Below, piece after piece: positions 24,412 through 32,399 of a DNA stretch of 64,000 bases. Origin of the DNA: Vibrio profundi. Lineage in GTDB: Bacteria > Pseudomonadota > Gammaproteobacteria > Enterobacterales > Vibrionaceae. The stretch is from the NCBI RefSeq assembly GCF_005281835.1, contig NZ_RZIS01000005.1:248001-312000 (forward strand). Reading direction: 5' to 3'. The notes below the pieces were generated by a model, which saw nothing but the letters and a program-made list of their open reading frames with translations, ran no database searches and had not been told where the DNA came from. The first letter of the stretch is position 1; each line of letters starts with the position of its first letter. Made by a program: the position numbers and the translations under genes.

Positions 24412-27400
24412 ATGAAACAAAAGAAGATATCGATCCGATTTACTGTCGGAGGGATGTTTTTAATTGCTACAATCCTAACGGCAATTGTGGCAGTGTCACT
24501 TCAATATTATTTTAGTAAGAAAATGGCGACAGAGCATACACTTTCAAAGCTGACTATGGCTTCTGAAGAGCTGAGTGCCTATGTCGGGAAGCTTGATTCA
24601 GACGCAGAAAATACCGCGAAACTGCTTGCTTCAGTTAGTCGCTCTATTGAAGGTAAGCTATCCAAAAAAGAAGTTCGCAGTATTCTTTCCGAAGCAGTTA
24701 AAGATAACCCTCTCTTTTATAGTATTTATATTGGTTCCGATAACGACGATTTCTTCCAAGTAATTAATTTGGAGTCATCACCCATTGTGCGAGAAAAAAT
24801 TGTCGCAGCAGATACCGATCGTTGGGTGGTCATAGATATTAGGGGCGATAAAAATAATAGAATTCGTAGTACGCAATATTACGACGAAAACTTCGTGCTA
24901 CGAGATAATGTAGTGACCGAAAGTAATTATTTTCCAACCTCTCGACCTTGGTTCACGTCCGCGACAGAAAATGAAGTGGAAAAGACTAAACCTTATTTAT
25001 TTCAACATCTTAAGATTACAGGTCAAACATACTCATTAGTTGTGGAAGGACATGAGAGTAACCCTGCGCGTCATGTTATTGGTATCGACATCGTGTTGTC
25101 TTCCGTCGCAAATAAAATGTCGGCGACCGCGTTGGGGCTGAAAGCAGACAGCAGCGTAGAGTCTTTTCTATTTAGCAAAACCGGTAATTTAATTGCCTCT
25201 AACCGTAAGCCTGTAGATACCAGCCAGTTACCGCAGGTAAGCCCACTAATCTTAACAAGCGATCAGCGTGAGGCGGTGACTAAAGCTAAATCCTTATTGA
25301 TATCTAATCAAAATGATTGGGCTCCTATGGATTTCGCCGTATCTGGTAGGCCTCAAGGTTATTCTGTAGATTTATTAACTCTTGTTGAGTCAATGACGGG
25401 TATTCATTTCGAGTTTGTGAATGGCTTTACTTGGGGCGAGCTAGTTAACAAGTATAAAAACGAATCTTTAGATGGCCTGCATTCACTTCAGAAGTGGGAA
25501 GGAAATGACATTCAAGGCAGCTACTCAGATTACCTATTCGATATACCGTTTTCAGTAGTGACTCGTAAAGGGCAGGCGACCATTAATAACTACTACGAGC
25601 TGAACGGTAAAAAAATAGCCTTGTTAGCTGGTTGGTCGATCTATCAAAAATTACAGAATGACTTCCCTAATGTCGAGCTTGTGGAATTTTCAAACATGGA
25701 AGATGCACTTGCCTCAGTAGCGAAAGGCGAGACGTTTGCCATGTTGGATTCCAAATCGGTGCTGGCAAGCAGCTTAGATCGATACTTTTTTACCGAGCTA
25801 CAACTTCATGAACCTCTACAGGATCTTAAAAAGTTGTACCCTACTAAGTTCTATATGGTTCTTCAGCCTAGCCATGGCGATCTCATCCCTATAATCAACT
25901 TAGCGTTAAAAAATATTACAGTGGAGCAAAAAGCCTTTTTGAAAGAGAAGTGGCTTAACAATCGCTTGTCTCGTCAAGACACAATGGTGCCATATTCTGA
26001 ATTGTTCGAGCTCTCGCACAATGATCAGCTTCAAGGCCAAATGATTCAGCGTGAAATTGACGGAGAAATTAAATATCTATACGTCAAACCGATAGCAACG
26101 GGTGGTGAAAGCCAAGAGTATTTTGCTGTAGTGATCGACCGACGTGAAATTTTCAGCACGGTGACTAAGCGTCTTAACACTTCTATCGGAGTGACTTTGT
26201 TACTGATGTGCTTAACGCTGCCAGTTGCTTGGATTTTTGGTGCACCAATCGTTCGTCCAATTAAGCAACTTAGATTGGAAACGGAGAAGATTAAAAATCG
26301 CGATTATGACAATGTGTTATTGGTGAATACTCCAATCAAAGAAGTATGGGAGTTATCTCAGGCTATTCAAGAGATGTCGCATGAGCTTCATCAGTATGAG
26401 GAGTCTCAAGAGGCTTTCGTTGAAGCCTTCATCAAGCTTATTGCTCAAGCGATCGATGACAAGTCACCGTATACAGCAGGTCACTGTAATCGTGTTCCAG
26501 AATTGGGGATGATGCTTGCTGAAGCTGCTGAAAAGTGCGATTCCGGTCAGTTTAAGTCGTTTAAATTTGAAAATGACGATGAACGTCGAGAGTTTAGAAT
26601 CGCGGCTTGGCTACATGATTGCGGAAAAATCACTACGCCTGAGCACATAGTCGATAAGGGCACCAAGTTAGAAGCAAACTATAACCGTATTCATGAAGTT
26701 CGCACTCGTTTTGAAGTGCTATGGAGAGATGCTGAAATTCGTGCTTTGAAACGCCAAATTGCTGGAGAAGAACACAGCGAGATTGAGAGTGACTTGAAGC
26801 ATGAACAGAATAACTTAACACGTGATTTTGAATTTATTGCACGCTCAAATGTTGGTGGCGAGTTCATGAGTGAAGATAAGGTGAAGCGAATTCTCGATAT
26901 TGCAGAGAAAACTTGGCAGCGAAACTTTGATAACAGGTTGGGCTTGTCGCCAGTCGAAGAATTGAACTTTTGCAAAGAACAACCAAGTTTACCTGCAACT
27001 GAAAAGCTGCTGGCAAACAAGCCAGAGCACATAATTAAGCGCGACCGCCCGCTAGAGTTCGATCCTAAACACGGTATCAAGATGGATGTTCCAGATCATT
27101 TGTATGATATGGGTGAAGTGTATAACTTGAGTGTTGCCCGTGGCACATTAACCGCGGAAGACCGCTTTAAAATCAATGAACACATGATCAGTACGATCAA
27201 AATGCTAGAGAACCTGCCGTTTCCACAAGAGCTTAGCCGGGTTCCACGCTACGCTTCGACGCACCACGAAACACTTAATGGAACGGGCTACCCACGTAAA
27301 CTCTCTGCTGAGGATTTGTCGATTCCGGAACGTATTTTAGTCATATCCGATATTTTTGAGGCGCTTACCGCAGCGGATAGACCCTACAAGAAAGCGAAGC

Positions 27401-27585
27401 CGATTAGTGTAGCCGTAGATATCATGCATAAAATGGCACTGGATGAGCACTTAGATATTGAGCTGTTTAAACTGTTCTTAACTAGTGGTACCCATATTCG
27501 CTATGCAGAGGAATATTTGAAACCAGAACAGATCGATCACGTCGACGTGAGCAAATACTTAGTCGAGCAAGAACAAGTCGCTTGA
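24412..27585 (+). CDS. Membrane HD-GYP cyclic-di-GMP phosphodiesterase with Cache and binding-protein sensor domains
   Basis: A 1057-aa inner-membrane sensor enzyme. After a first helix (about 13-35) comes a periplasmic Cache-type region (about 36-280). An SBP_bac_3-like domain follows (about 290-515: DFAVSGRPQGYSVDLLTLVE, later LAGWSIYQKLQNDFPNVELV), then a stretch that looks like the returning part of the Cache fold (about 524-581), a second helix (591-613), HAMP, and a C-terminal HD-GYP domain. The HD (WLHDCGKI, about 733) and GYP (HHETLNGTGYP, about 951) signatures are intact, so c-di-GMP hydrolysis is likely. About 170 residues separate HD from the next metal-ligand region, longer than in minimal HD-GYP domains. 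It is divergent from vgrG. Confidence 0.9.
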   Translation: MKQKKISIRFTVGGMFLIATILTAIVAVSLQYYFSKKMATEHTLSKLTMASEELSAYVGKLDSDAENTAKLLASVSRSIEGKLSKKEVRSILSEAVKDNPLFYSIYIGSDNDDFFQVINLESSPIVREKIVAADTDRWVVIDIRGDKNNRIRSTQYYDENFVLRDNVVTESNYFPTSRPWFTSATENEVEKTKPYLFQHLKITGQTYSLVVEGHESNPARHVIGIDIVLSSVANKMSATALGLKADSSVESFLFSKTGNLIASNRKPVDTSQLPQVSPLILTSDQREAVTKAKSLLISNQNDWAPMDFAVSGRPQGYSVDLLTLVESMTGIHFEFVNGFTWGELVNKYKNESLDGLHSLQKWEGNDIQGSYSDYLFDIPFSVVTRKGQATINNYYELNGKKIALLAGWSIYQKLQNDFPNVELVEFSNMEDALASVAKGETFAMLDSKSVLASSLDRYFFTELQLHEPLQDLKKLYPTKFYMVLQPSHGDLIPIINLALKNITVEQKAFLKEKWLNNRLSRQDTMVPYSELFELSHNDQLQGQMIQREIDGEIKYLYVKPIATGGESQEYFAVVIDRREIFSTVTKRLNTSIGVTLLLMCLTLPVAWIFGAPIVRPIKQLRLETEKIKNRDYDNVLLVNTPIKEVWELSQAIQEMSHELHQYEESQEAFVEAFIKLIAQAIDDKSPYTAGHCNRVPELGMMLAEAAEKCDSGQFKSFKFENDDERREFRIAAWLHDCGKITTPEHIVDKGTKLEANYNRIHEVRTRFEVLWRDAEIRALKRQIAGEEHSEIESDLKHEQNNLTRDFEFIARSNVGGEFMSEDKVKRILDIAEKTWQRNFDNRLGLSPVEELNFCKEQPSLPATEKLLANKPEHIIKRDRPLEFDPKHGIKMDVPDHLYDMGEVYNLSVARGTLTAEDRFKINEHMISTIKMLENLPFPQELSRVPRYASTHHETLNGTGYPRKLSAEDLSIPERILVISDIFEALTAADRPYKKAKPISVAVDIMHKMALDEHLDIELFKLFLTSGTHIRYAEEYLKPEQIDHVDVSKYLVEQEQVA

Positions 27586-27601
27586 TAGCAAACTCAAAGA
27601 A

Positions 27602-27628
27602 AAAGGCGTAGTTAAGTACGCCTTTTTT
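27602..27628 (+). terminator. Rho-independent terminator of the HD-GYP gene
   Basis: Stem AAAGGCGTA / TACGCCTTT around a 6-base loop, followed by a T run, 17 bp after the stop codon. Confidence 0.9.
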
Positions 27629-27797
27629 GTACCTAGCAGTTAAGAGAGGTTATTTTATAGGTTCTTCTGAATGATGTAGTGCGTGAACTTACCCATGAAT
27701 GTCTCTGGCAATGAGAGCTCTTTTTAACTGAAGAGCAATTTCGTTCAATAACTCGCTGATGAGAACCGTTACTTTATTGGCTCGCTAAGGAGTTAAT

Positions 27798-28394
27798 ATG
27801 GAACAACTGATTATCGCAATGGTTTCTTTTGCATTGGTGGGTGCTATTTCACCTGGCCCGGTTAACCTTGTCGCAACCAGCACTTCAGCTAACTATGGGC
27901 TAAAGAGAGCACTTAGGTATGTGTTGGGTGCGAGTACTGCATATGCTGTCATTGTTTTCTCATCAGGTAATATCTTGAGTCTAGTCGCAAGTTGGATACC
28001 AGATATTGCTTGGATGATGAAGATTATTGGGAGCGTTTTTCTTATCTATCTGGCGAGCCAGATCGCTACTGCGCCTTATCAAACGATTGGCACGATTGAG
28101 CAGAACAAAGCGCCCAGTTTATGGCTGGGGGCTTTTATGCAATGTATAAACCCTAAAGCATGGTTAGTTGCGATGTCTGGAATTAGCTTATATGTTGTAG
28201 GTCAGCAATCATCGTCGGTGTTGCTTTTGAGCTTCACTGGGATCTCATTATTGGCGTGTTTGGTGGGAGTCTCTTCGTGGGCGATTCTTGGGCATGTGAT
28301 TGGAAGGTATTTGCATTCTCCAACTAAACAAAAGTGCTTTAATCAAACCATGGCTGGGATGCTAGTGGTCTCCATTTCAAGTATTTGGTTCTAA
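27798..28394 (+). CDS. LysE/RhtB-family amino-acid exporter
   Basis: A 198-aa membrane protein of the LysE superfamily, which exports amino acids or related small solutes. The diagnostic N-terminal motif GAISPGPVNLVATS is present, about six hydrophobic segments follow, and NPKAWLVAMSGI is the second family signature. AAGGAG precedes the ATG by the usual distance. An AraC-type regulator begins 10 bp downstream on the same strand, so the pair probably forms a small self-regulated unit. The substrate cannot be inferred. Confidence 0.9.
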   Translation: MEQLIIAMVSFALVGAISPGPVNLVATSTSANYGLKRALRYVLGASTAYAVIVFSSGNILSLVASWIPDIAWMMKIIGSVFLIYLASQIATAPYQTIGTIEQNKAPSLWLGAFMQCINPKAWLVAMSGISLYVVGQQSSSVLLLSFTGISLLACLVGVSSWAILGHVIGRYLHSPTKQKCFNQTMAGMLVVSISSIWF

Positions 28395-28404
28395 GGACAG
28401 AGCT

Positions 28405-29217
28405 ATGGCTAAAGATAAGAGCGTCGCTTTTAAACAAAGCACTTTATTACCTCAAATAGAAATACGTATTGCCGACCGTTCGAACGCTTGTTATGACGCG
28501 CACTCACACGATGAATTTTCATTCGGCATTATAGAAAGTGGTGTTGCCCAATATACCAACCTAGCCAGTAAACATCAGATAGGAAGGGGAGATATTGTTA
28601 CCATTAATCCTGCCGATGTGCATTCTTGCAATCCAAAGCAAGGTGATTGGTCCTATAAGATGTTGTTTGTTGATAGCCTTTGGATGGGGGACATTCAACA
28701 GCAGGTATTGAACAGTGAGCAATATGACTACTTTTCATTTTCACATCATTTAGAGCGTAACCGTGCGCTTCAATCACGCTTTGTAGAGCTTTATTCGAGC
28801 TTAGTGGATGGCCATTCAGCATTAGAAGCCGAAACTCATTTGTATGAGTTTGTTCGAGCGTGCTTCAAACAAGATAACAATCGTGCCCCTAGAGCTGTTT
28901 CGTTACCTTATGTGCAGCGAGCTAAAGAGAAGCTTTTGGACAATGTTGGCGATAATCTTTCTTTAGCGGAACTTGCGCAGGAGGCTGGGGTGAGCCAGTA
29001 TCATTTGATACGTAGCTTTAAGCAATACTATGGTTTGTCGCCTCATGCGTACTTGTTAGACGAGCGCATCAAACGTGCGAAAACAATGTTGAAAACAGGC
29101 AAAACAATTGTCGACACTTCATCTTTGCTTGGTTTTTCTGATCAAGCACACTTTCAGCGTAACTTTAAAAAGCGAACGGCAATAACACCAAGGGCTTATC
29201 AGTCCTTTTTCTGCTAA
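28405..29217 (+). CDS. AraC-family transcriptional regulator
   Basis: This 270-aa protein has an N-terminal cupin-like sensing domain (about 15-140; HSHDEFSFGIIESG and GRGDIVTINPADVHSC) and a C-terminal pair of helix-turn-helix motifs (LSLAELAQEAGVSQYHLIRS, then TSSLLGFSDQAHFQRNFKKR). The arrangement is that of small-ligand-responsive AraC activators often adjacent to LysE exporters, so control of the upstream exporter gene is plausible. A TTGTCGACAC sequence, identical to a site in the downstream prp promoter, lies inside its coding region (29108-29117). Confidence 0.92.
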   Translation: MAKDKSVAFKQSTLLPQIEIRIADRSNACYDAHSHDEFSFGIIESGVAQYTNLASKHQIGRGDIVTINPADVHSCNPKQGDWSYKMLFVDSLWMGDIQQQVLNSEQYDYFSFSHHLERNRALQSRFVELYSSLVDGHSALEAETHLYEFVRACFKQDNNRAPRAVSLPYVQRAKEKLLDNVGDNLSLAELAQEAGVSQYHLIRSFKQYYGLSPHAYLLDERIKRAKTMLKTGKTIVDTSSLLGFSDQAHFQRNFKKRTAITPRAYQSFFC

Positions 29218-29261
29218 AACGGCTTCTCTTTTCATTTCTCGTCCAAATAATACCTTAGTCT

Positions 29262-29277
29262 AAATTGTCGACAATTT
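29262..29277. promoter_or_regulatory. Putative GntR operator 1 of the prp cluster
   Basis: AAATTGTCGACAATTT is a perfect 16-bp palindrome with core TTGTCGACAA, 96 bp upstream of the GntR start. Its palindromic form, and repetition of the core nearby, point to the binding site of the FCD-type GntR regulator encoded immediately downstream. Confidence 0.65.
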
Positions 29278-29283
29278 ACTTGA

Positions 29284-29314
29284 TTGTCGACACTTAGATA
29301 GTCTATTTTATATT
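29284..29314 (+). promoter_or_regulatory. Putative prp promoter with overlapping operator 2
   Basis: TTGTCGACAC (29284-29293) repeats the operator core 19 bp after operator 1. Within it, TCGACA (29287-29292) can serve as -35 (5 of 6 to consensus), with TATATT (29309-29314) as -10 after a 16-bp spacer. Overlap of operator and -35 fits repression by the GntR protein. Confidence 0.5.
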
Positions 29315-29326
29315 CAAGTTAAGAAA

Positions 29327-29336
29327 TTGTTGACAC
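29327..29336. promoter_or_regulatory. Putative GntR operator 3 of the prp cluster
   Basis: TTGTTGACAC, one mismatch from operator 2, lies 43 bp downstream of it, just past the predicted transcription start. Its position would allow a roadblock or a second, weaker promoter with TTGACA as -35. Confidence 0.4.
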
Positions 29337-29372
29337 TTTCAAAGTCAATTTGATTAAGCGAGTAGCTTGAAT

Positions 29373-30098
29373 ATGAATACGATAAGCACTGAGACTAGGC
29401 CAAACCAAAGTACGAAAGCGCGTGTAGGTGATAAAGAAAATACAAAATCCGAAAGCCTTACCGAGTACTTGGTGGAAGCTATCGTTAATGGAGAGCTGGA
29501 GCCGGGCAGTAAAATCTCCGAGCCTGAATTAGCTAAGCGATTCGAAGTCAGTCGCGGGCCATTACGTGAAGCAATAATGCGAGTTGAAGGTCTAGGCCTA
29601 ATTGAAAGAATTCCGCACGTTGGTGCTCGTGTGATTACTTTTTCCGCGGATAAACTCATCGAACTATATTCAGTAAGAGAAGCACTAGAAGGCATGGCGG
29701 CGCGATTGGCAGCGAGATACATCAGTGATGAAGAGCTTGTAGGCCTAGATGCGTTATTGTCGACACATTCCAAACATATCGATCAGGTCGAAGGTGCTTC
29801 CTACTTCCATCAGCATGGAGACTTCGATTTCCACTACCGAATAATTAAAGCCAGTCGCAACAGTAAGCTCGAGTCTTTGTTGTGTGACGAGCTTTACCAT
29901 TTACTTCGTATGTATAGGTATCAATCACCGCGTGCTCAATCACGACCGACAGAAGCACTCGATGAGCATAAATACATTCTGCAAGCGATAAAGAACCGCG
30001 ATGAAGAACTCGCCGAGATGTTGATGAGAAGACATATTTCGGGAAGCCGTTTGTTAATAGAGCAACAGATTCAGTTGAACAACAATGACGAAAAGTAA
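29373..30098 (+). CDS. GntR-family regulator (FCD domain) of the methylcitrate cluster
   Basis: About 241 aa. A winged helix-turn-helix of the GntR type spans roughly residues 30-95 (GSKISEPELAKRFEVSRGPL, then REAIMRVEGLGLIERIPHVG), followed by an FCD ligand-binding domain with ELYSVREALEGMAARLAARY and the metal-site-like His residues HGDFDFHYRI and HISGSRLL. It is first in the prp operon, 36 bp before prpB, so repression of propionate catabolism relieved by a cycle intermediate is the likely role; the ligand is inferred, probably methylcitrate or a relative. The ATG at 29373 is preferred to a TTG two codons earlier. An intragenic TTGTCGACAC occurs at 29757-29766. Confidence 0.9.
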   Translation: MNTISTETRPNQSTKARVGDKENTKSESLTEYLVEAIVNGELEPGSKISEPELAKRFEVSRGPLREAIMRVEGLGLIERIPHVGARVITFSADKLIELYSVREALEGMAARLAARYISDEELVGLDALLSTHSKHIDQVEGASYFHQHGDFDFHYRIIKASRNSKLESLLCDELYHLLRMYRYQSPRAQSRPTEALDEHKYILQAIKNRDEELAEMLMRRHISGSRLLIEQQIQLNNNDEK

Positions 30099-30134
30099 CG
30101 TCATCACAGAAGATTAGACAACAGGGAGTTATCC

Positions 30135-31031
30135 ATGAAGTTATCACCGGGGGCCAAGTTTCGACAGGCTGTAGAAAATAATGATCCATTACAGATTGTC
30201 GGTACGGTTAATCCATATTGCGCCATGATGGCCAAGAACTTAGGGCACCAAGCGATTTATTTGTCTGGTGGGGGGATCGCAAACGCATCGTACGGGTTAC
30301 CTGATTTAGGTATCACCACGCTCAATGACGTAATGGTGGATGTAGACCGTATTACCAATGCGTGTGATCTGCCGTTATTAGTCGACATCGATACGGGCTT
30401 TGGTGGTGCGTTTAATATTGCTCGTACGATTAAGTCGATGGAAAAAGCCGGGGCAGCTGCGGTTCATATGGAAGATCAAGTGGCGCAAAAACGATGTGGT
30501 CACCGTCCAAACAAAGCAATCGTTAGCCAACAAGAAATGGTTGATCGTGTGAAAGCAGCGACAGATGCCAGAAATGATGAAAGCTTTGTCATCATGGCTC
30601 GTACCGATGCGTTGGCGGTAGAGGGAATCGATAGCGCGATAGAGCGAGCGATCGCTTGTGTAGAAGCGGGTGCGGATATGATTTTCCCTGAAGCGATGAA
30701 CAAGCTAGAGCAATACGTTCAATTCTCGGCAGCTTTGAAGTCGGCAACGGGTAAGCATGTGCCTATTCTGGCTAATATTACTGAGTTTGGACAAACGCCT
30801 TTATACAACTGTGCGGACTTAGCAAAGTCGAGCGTGGATATGGTGCTTTACCCATTAAGTGCATTCCGTGCAATGAATAGAGCCGCAGAAAACGTCTATA
30901 AACATTTGTTAGCCGAGGGAAATCAAGAAGCGTTGATTGACTCTATGCAAACCAGAAAAGAATTATATGAACACTTAAATTACCACGATTACGAAGACAA
31001 GCTGGACCAACTGTTTTCTAGTGAAGGGTAA
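30135..31031 (+). CDS. prpB: 2-methylisocitrate lyase
   Basis: PrpB cleaves 2-methylisocitrate to pyruvate and succinate, the last step of the methylcitrate cycle. The 298-aa sequence has the active-site loop KRCGHRP containing the catalytic Cys, the metal-binding DIDTGFGG, and the [16 protein letters not shown] segment near the start. AGGGAG lies upstream of the ATG. It follows the GntR gene by 36 bp; 148 bp with a small hairpin separate it from prpC. Confidence 0.97.
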   Translation: MKLSPGAKFRQAVENNDPLQIVGTVNPYCAMMAKNLGHQAIYLSGGGIANASYGLPDLGITTLNDVMVDVDRITNACDLPLLVDIDTGFGGAFNIARTIKSMEKAGAAAVHMEDQVAQKRCGHRPNKAIVSQQEMVDRVKAATDARNDESFVIMARTDALAVEGIDSAIERAIACVEAGADMIFPEAMNKLEQYVQFSAALKSATGKHVPILANITEFGQTPLYNCADLAKSSVDMVLYPLSAFRAMNRAAENVYKHLLAEGNQEALIDSMQTRKELYEHLNYHDYEDKLDQLFSSEG

Positions 31032-31052
31032 TTTTAGTTAGAAAAAGACATC

Positions 31053-31078
31053 ATTCATCGAACAGAAATTTGATGAAT
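31053..31078 (+). other. Small intercistronic hairpin, prpB-prpC
   Basis: ATTCATC (31053-31059) pairs with GATGAAT (31072-31078) in the 148-bp gap. There is no U-tract, so it is not a terminator; it may affect message stability. The rest of the gap shows nothing beyond the strong prpC ribosome-binding site. Confidence 0.35.
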
Positions 31079-31179
31079 CAACCAAATCCAATAACGTGAA
31101 ACTGTTATCTGCTACAAGCCGTCTATATCGGTAAAAGTACCAAAGAGTACAGGCAGTTAACACAGAAAAGGAGTTCAAT

Positions 31180-32322
31180 ATGCCTTCATCTTCAACTAAA
31201 AAAGAAGAGCTAGGTGGCGCAGGCCTACGTGGTCAAAGCGCTGGAAGTACCGCTTTATGCACTGTCGGTAAAACAGGAACGGGGTTAACGTATCGAGGTT
31301 ATGACATCACAGATCTTGCGAATAATGCGCAGTTTGAAGAGGTTGCTCATTTGTTGCTTCGAGGTCATCTGCCTAATCAAAAAGAACTGGATGACTATAA
31401 AACCTTGCTGGTTAGCTTGCGTGGATTACCAGATGCGCTAAAACAAGCGCTAGAGCTGATTCCTGCCGACGCGCATCCGATGGATGTCATGCGCACTGGT
31501 TGCTCCATATTGGGCAACCTTGAACAAGAGCAAGACTTTTCTCAGCAGCTAACGGCAACGGAGCGCATGTTAGCTCTGTTTCCAGCGATGATTTGTTATT
31601 GGTATCGATTTAGCCATGATGGTGTAAGAATTGATACTCAAGATCAAAGTGAAGACTGTATCGGTGGCTATTTCTTAAAAATGCTAACAGACAAATCGCC
31701 AAGTGCGCTGCATAAGCAGGTAATGCATTGCTCACTAATTTTGTATGCCGAGCATGAATTTAACGCCTCTACTTTTGCTGCTCGTGTTTGCGCATCTACT
31801 TTGTCGGATATTCATTCTTGTGTTACTGCTGCGATTGGTACTTTACGTGGCCCATTGCATGGCGGGGCGAATGAAGCCGCAATGGAAATGATTCAAGACT
31901 GGAAAACACCGGATGAAGCCGAATCTAACATCATGCAAATGCTTGCCAATAAAGACAAAATTATGGGTTTTGGGCATGCGATCTACCGAGAGAGTGATCC
32001 TAGAAACGACTTGATCAAACGTTGGTCTAAAGAGCTATCGCAAGCGGTTGGTGACACCCAGTTATACGCCGTTTCAGAGCGCGTAGAAGCAGTGATGAAA
32101 CGTGAGAAAGGCCTATTTTGTAACGCTGATTTCTTCCATGCATCTGCTTATCATTTCATGGACATTCCTACCAAATTGTTCACACCAATATTTGTGATGA
32201 GCCGACTTACAGGCTGGACGGCGCACGTATTTGAGCAGCGCGAAAACAACCGAATTATTCGACCTAGTGCCGATTATACGGGGCCTGAGCATCAAGACTG
32301 GTTGCCAATCAGTCAGCGATAG
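31180..32322 (+). CDS. prpC: 2-methylcitrate synthase
   Basis: PrpC condenses propionyl-CoA with oxaloacetate to 2-methylcitrate. The 380-aa protein has the citrate-synthase family sites: the catalytic His region GPLHGGANEAAMEM, the second His region GFGHAIYRESDPRN, and the Asp-containing YHFMDIP segment. Size and the N-terminal GLRGQSAGSTALCTVGK are those of the methylcitrate, not the large citrate, synthase type. AAGGAG is placed ideally before the ATG. Confidence 0.96.
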   Translation: MPSSSTKKEELGGAGLRGQSAGSTALCTVGKTGTGLTYRGYDITDLANNAQFEEVAHLLLRGHLPNQKELDDYKTLLVSLRGLPDALKQALELIPADAHPMDVMRTGCSILGNLEQEQDFSQQLTATERMLALFPAMICYWYRFSHDGVRIDTQDQSEDCIGGYFLKMLTDKSPSALHKQVMHCSLILYAEHEFNASTFAARVCASTLSDIHSCVTAAIGTLRGPLHGGANEAAMEMIQDWKTPDEAESNIMQMLANKDKIMGFGHAIYRESDPRNDLIKRWSKELSQAVGDTQLYAVSERVEAVMKREKGLFCNADFFHASAYHFMDIPTKLFTPIFVMSRLTGWTAHVFEQRENNRIIRPSADYTGPEHQDWLPISQR

Positions 32323-32340
32323 TCTTAAGGCTAGTTGTAT

Positions 32341-32370
32341 GTAACCGGGGCCTGTAGGGGCTTTGGTTAC
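32341..32370 (+). other. Intercistronic hairpin, prpC-acnD
   Basis: GTAACC (32341-32346) and GGTTAC (32365-32370) form a stem around a G/C-rich inner part, 18 bp after the prpC stop. No run of T follows, so a stability or pausing element is more likely than a terminator. Confidence 0.5.
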
Positions 32371-32399
32371 AAGACTGTAATTCGTTCATGGATGGATCT

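Noticed and set aside
29354..29773. 139-codon minus-strand frame over the GntR gene and promoter
   Set aside because: Antisense to a strong winged-helix regulator, Ser/Arg-rich product, no ribosome-binding site.
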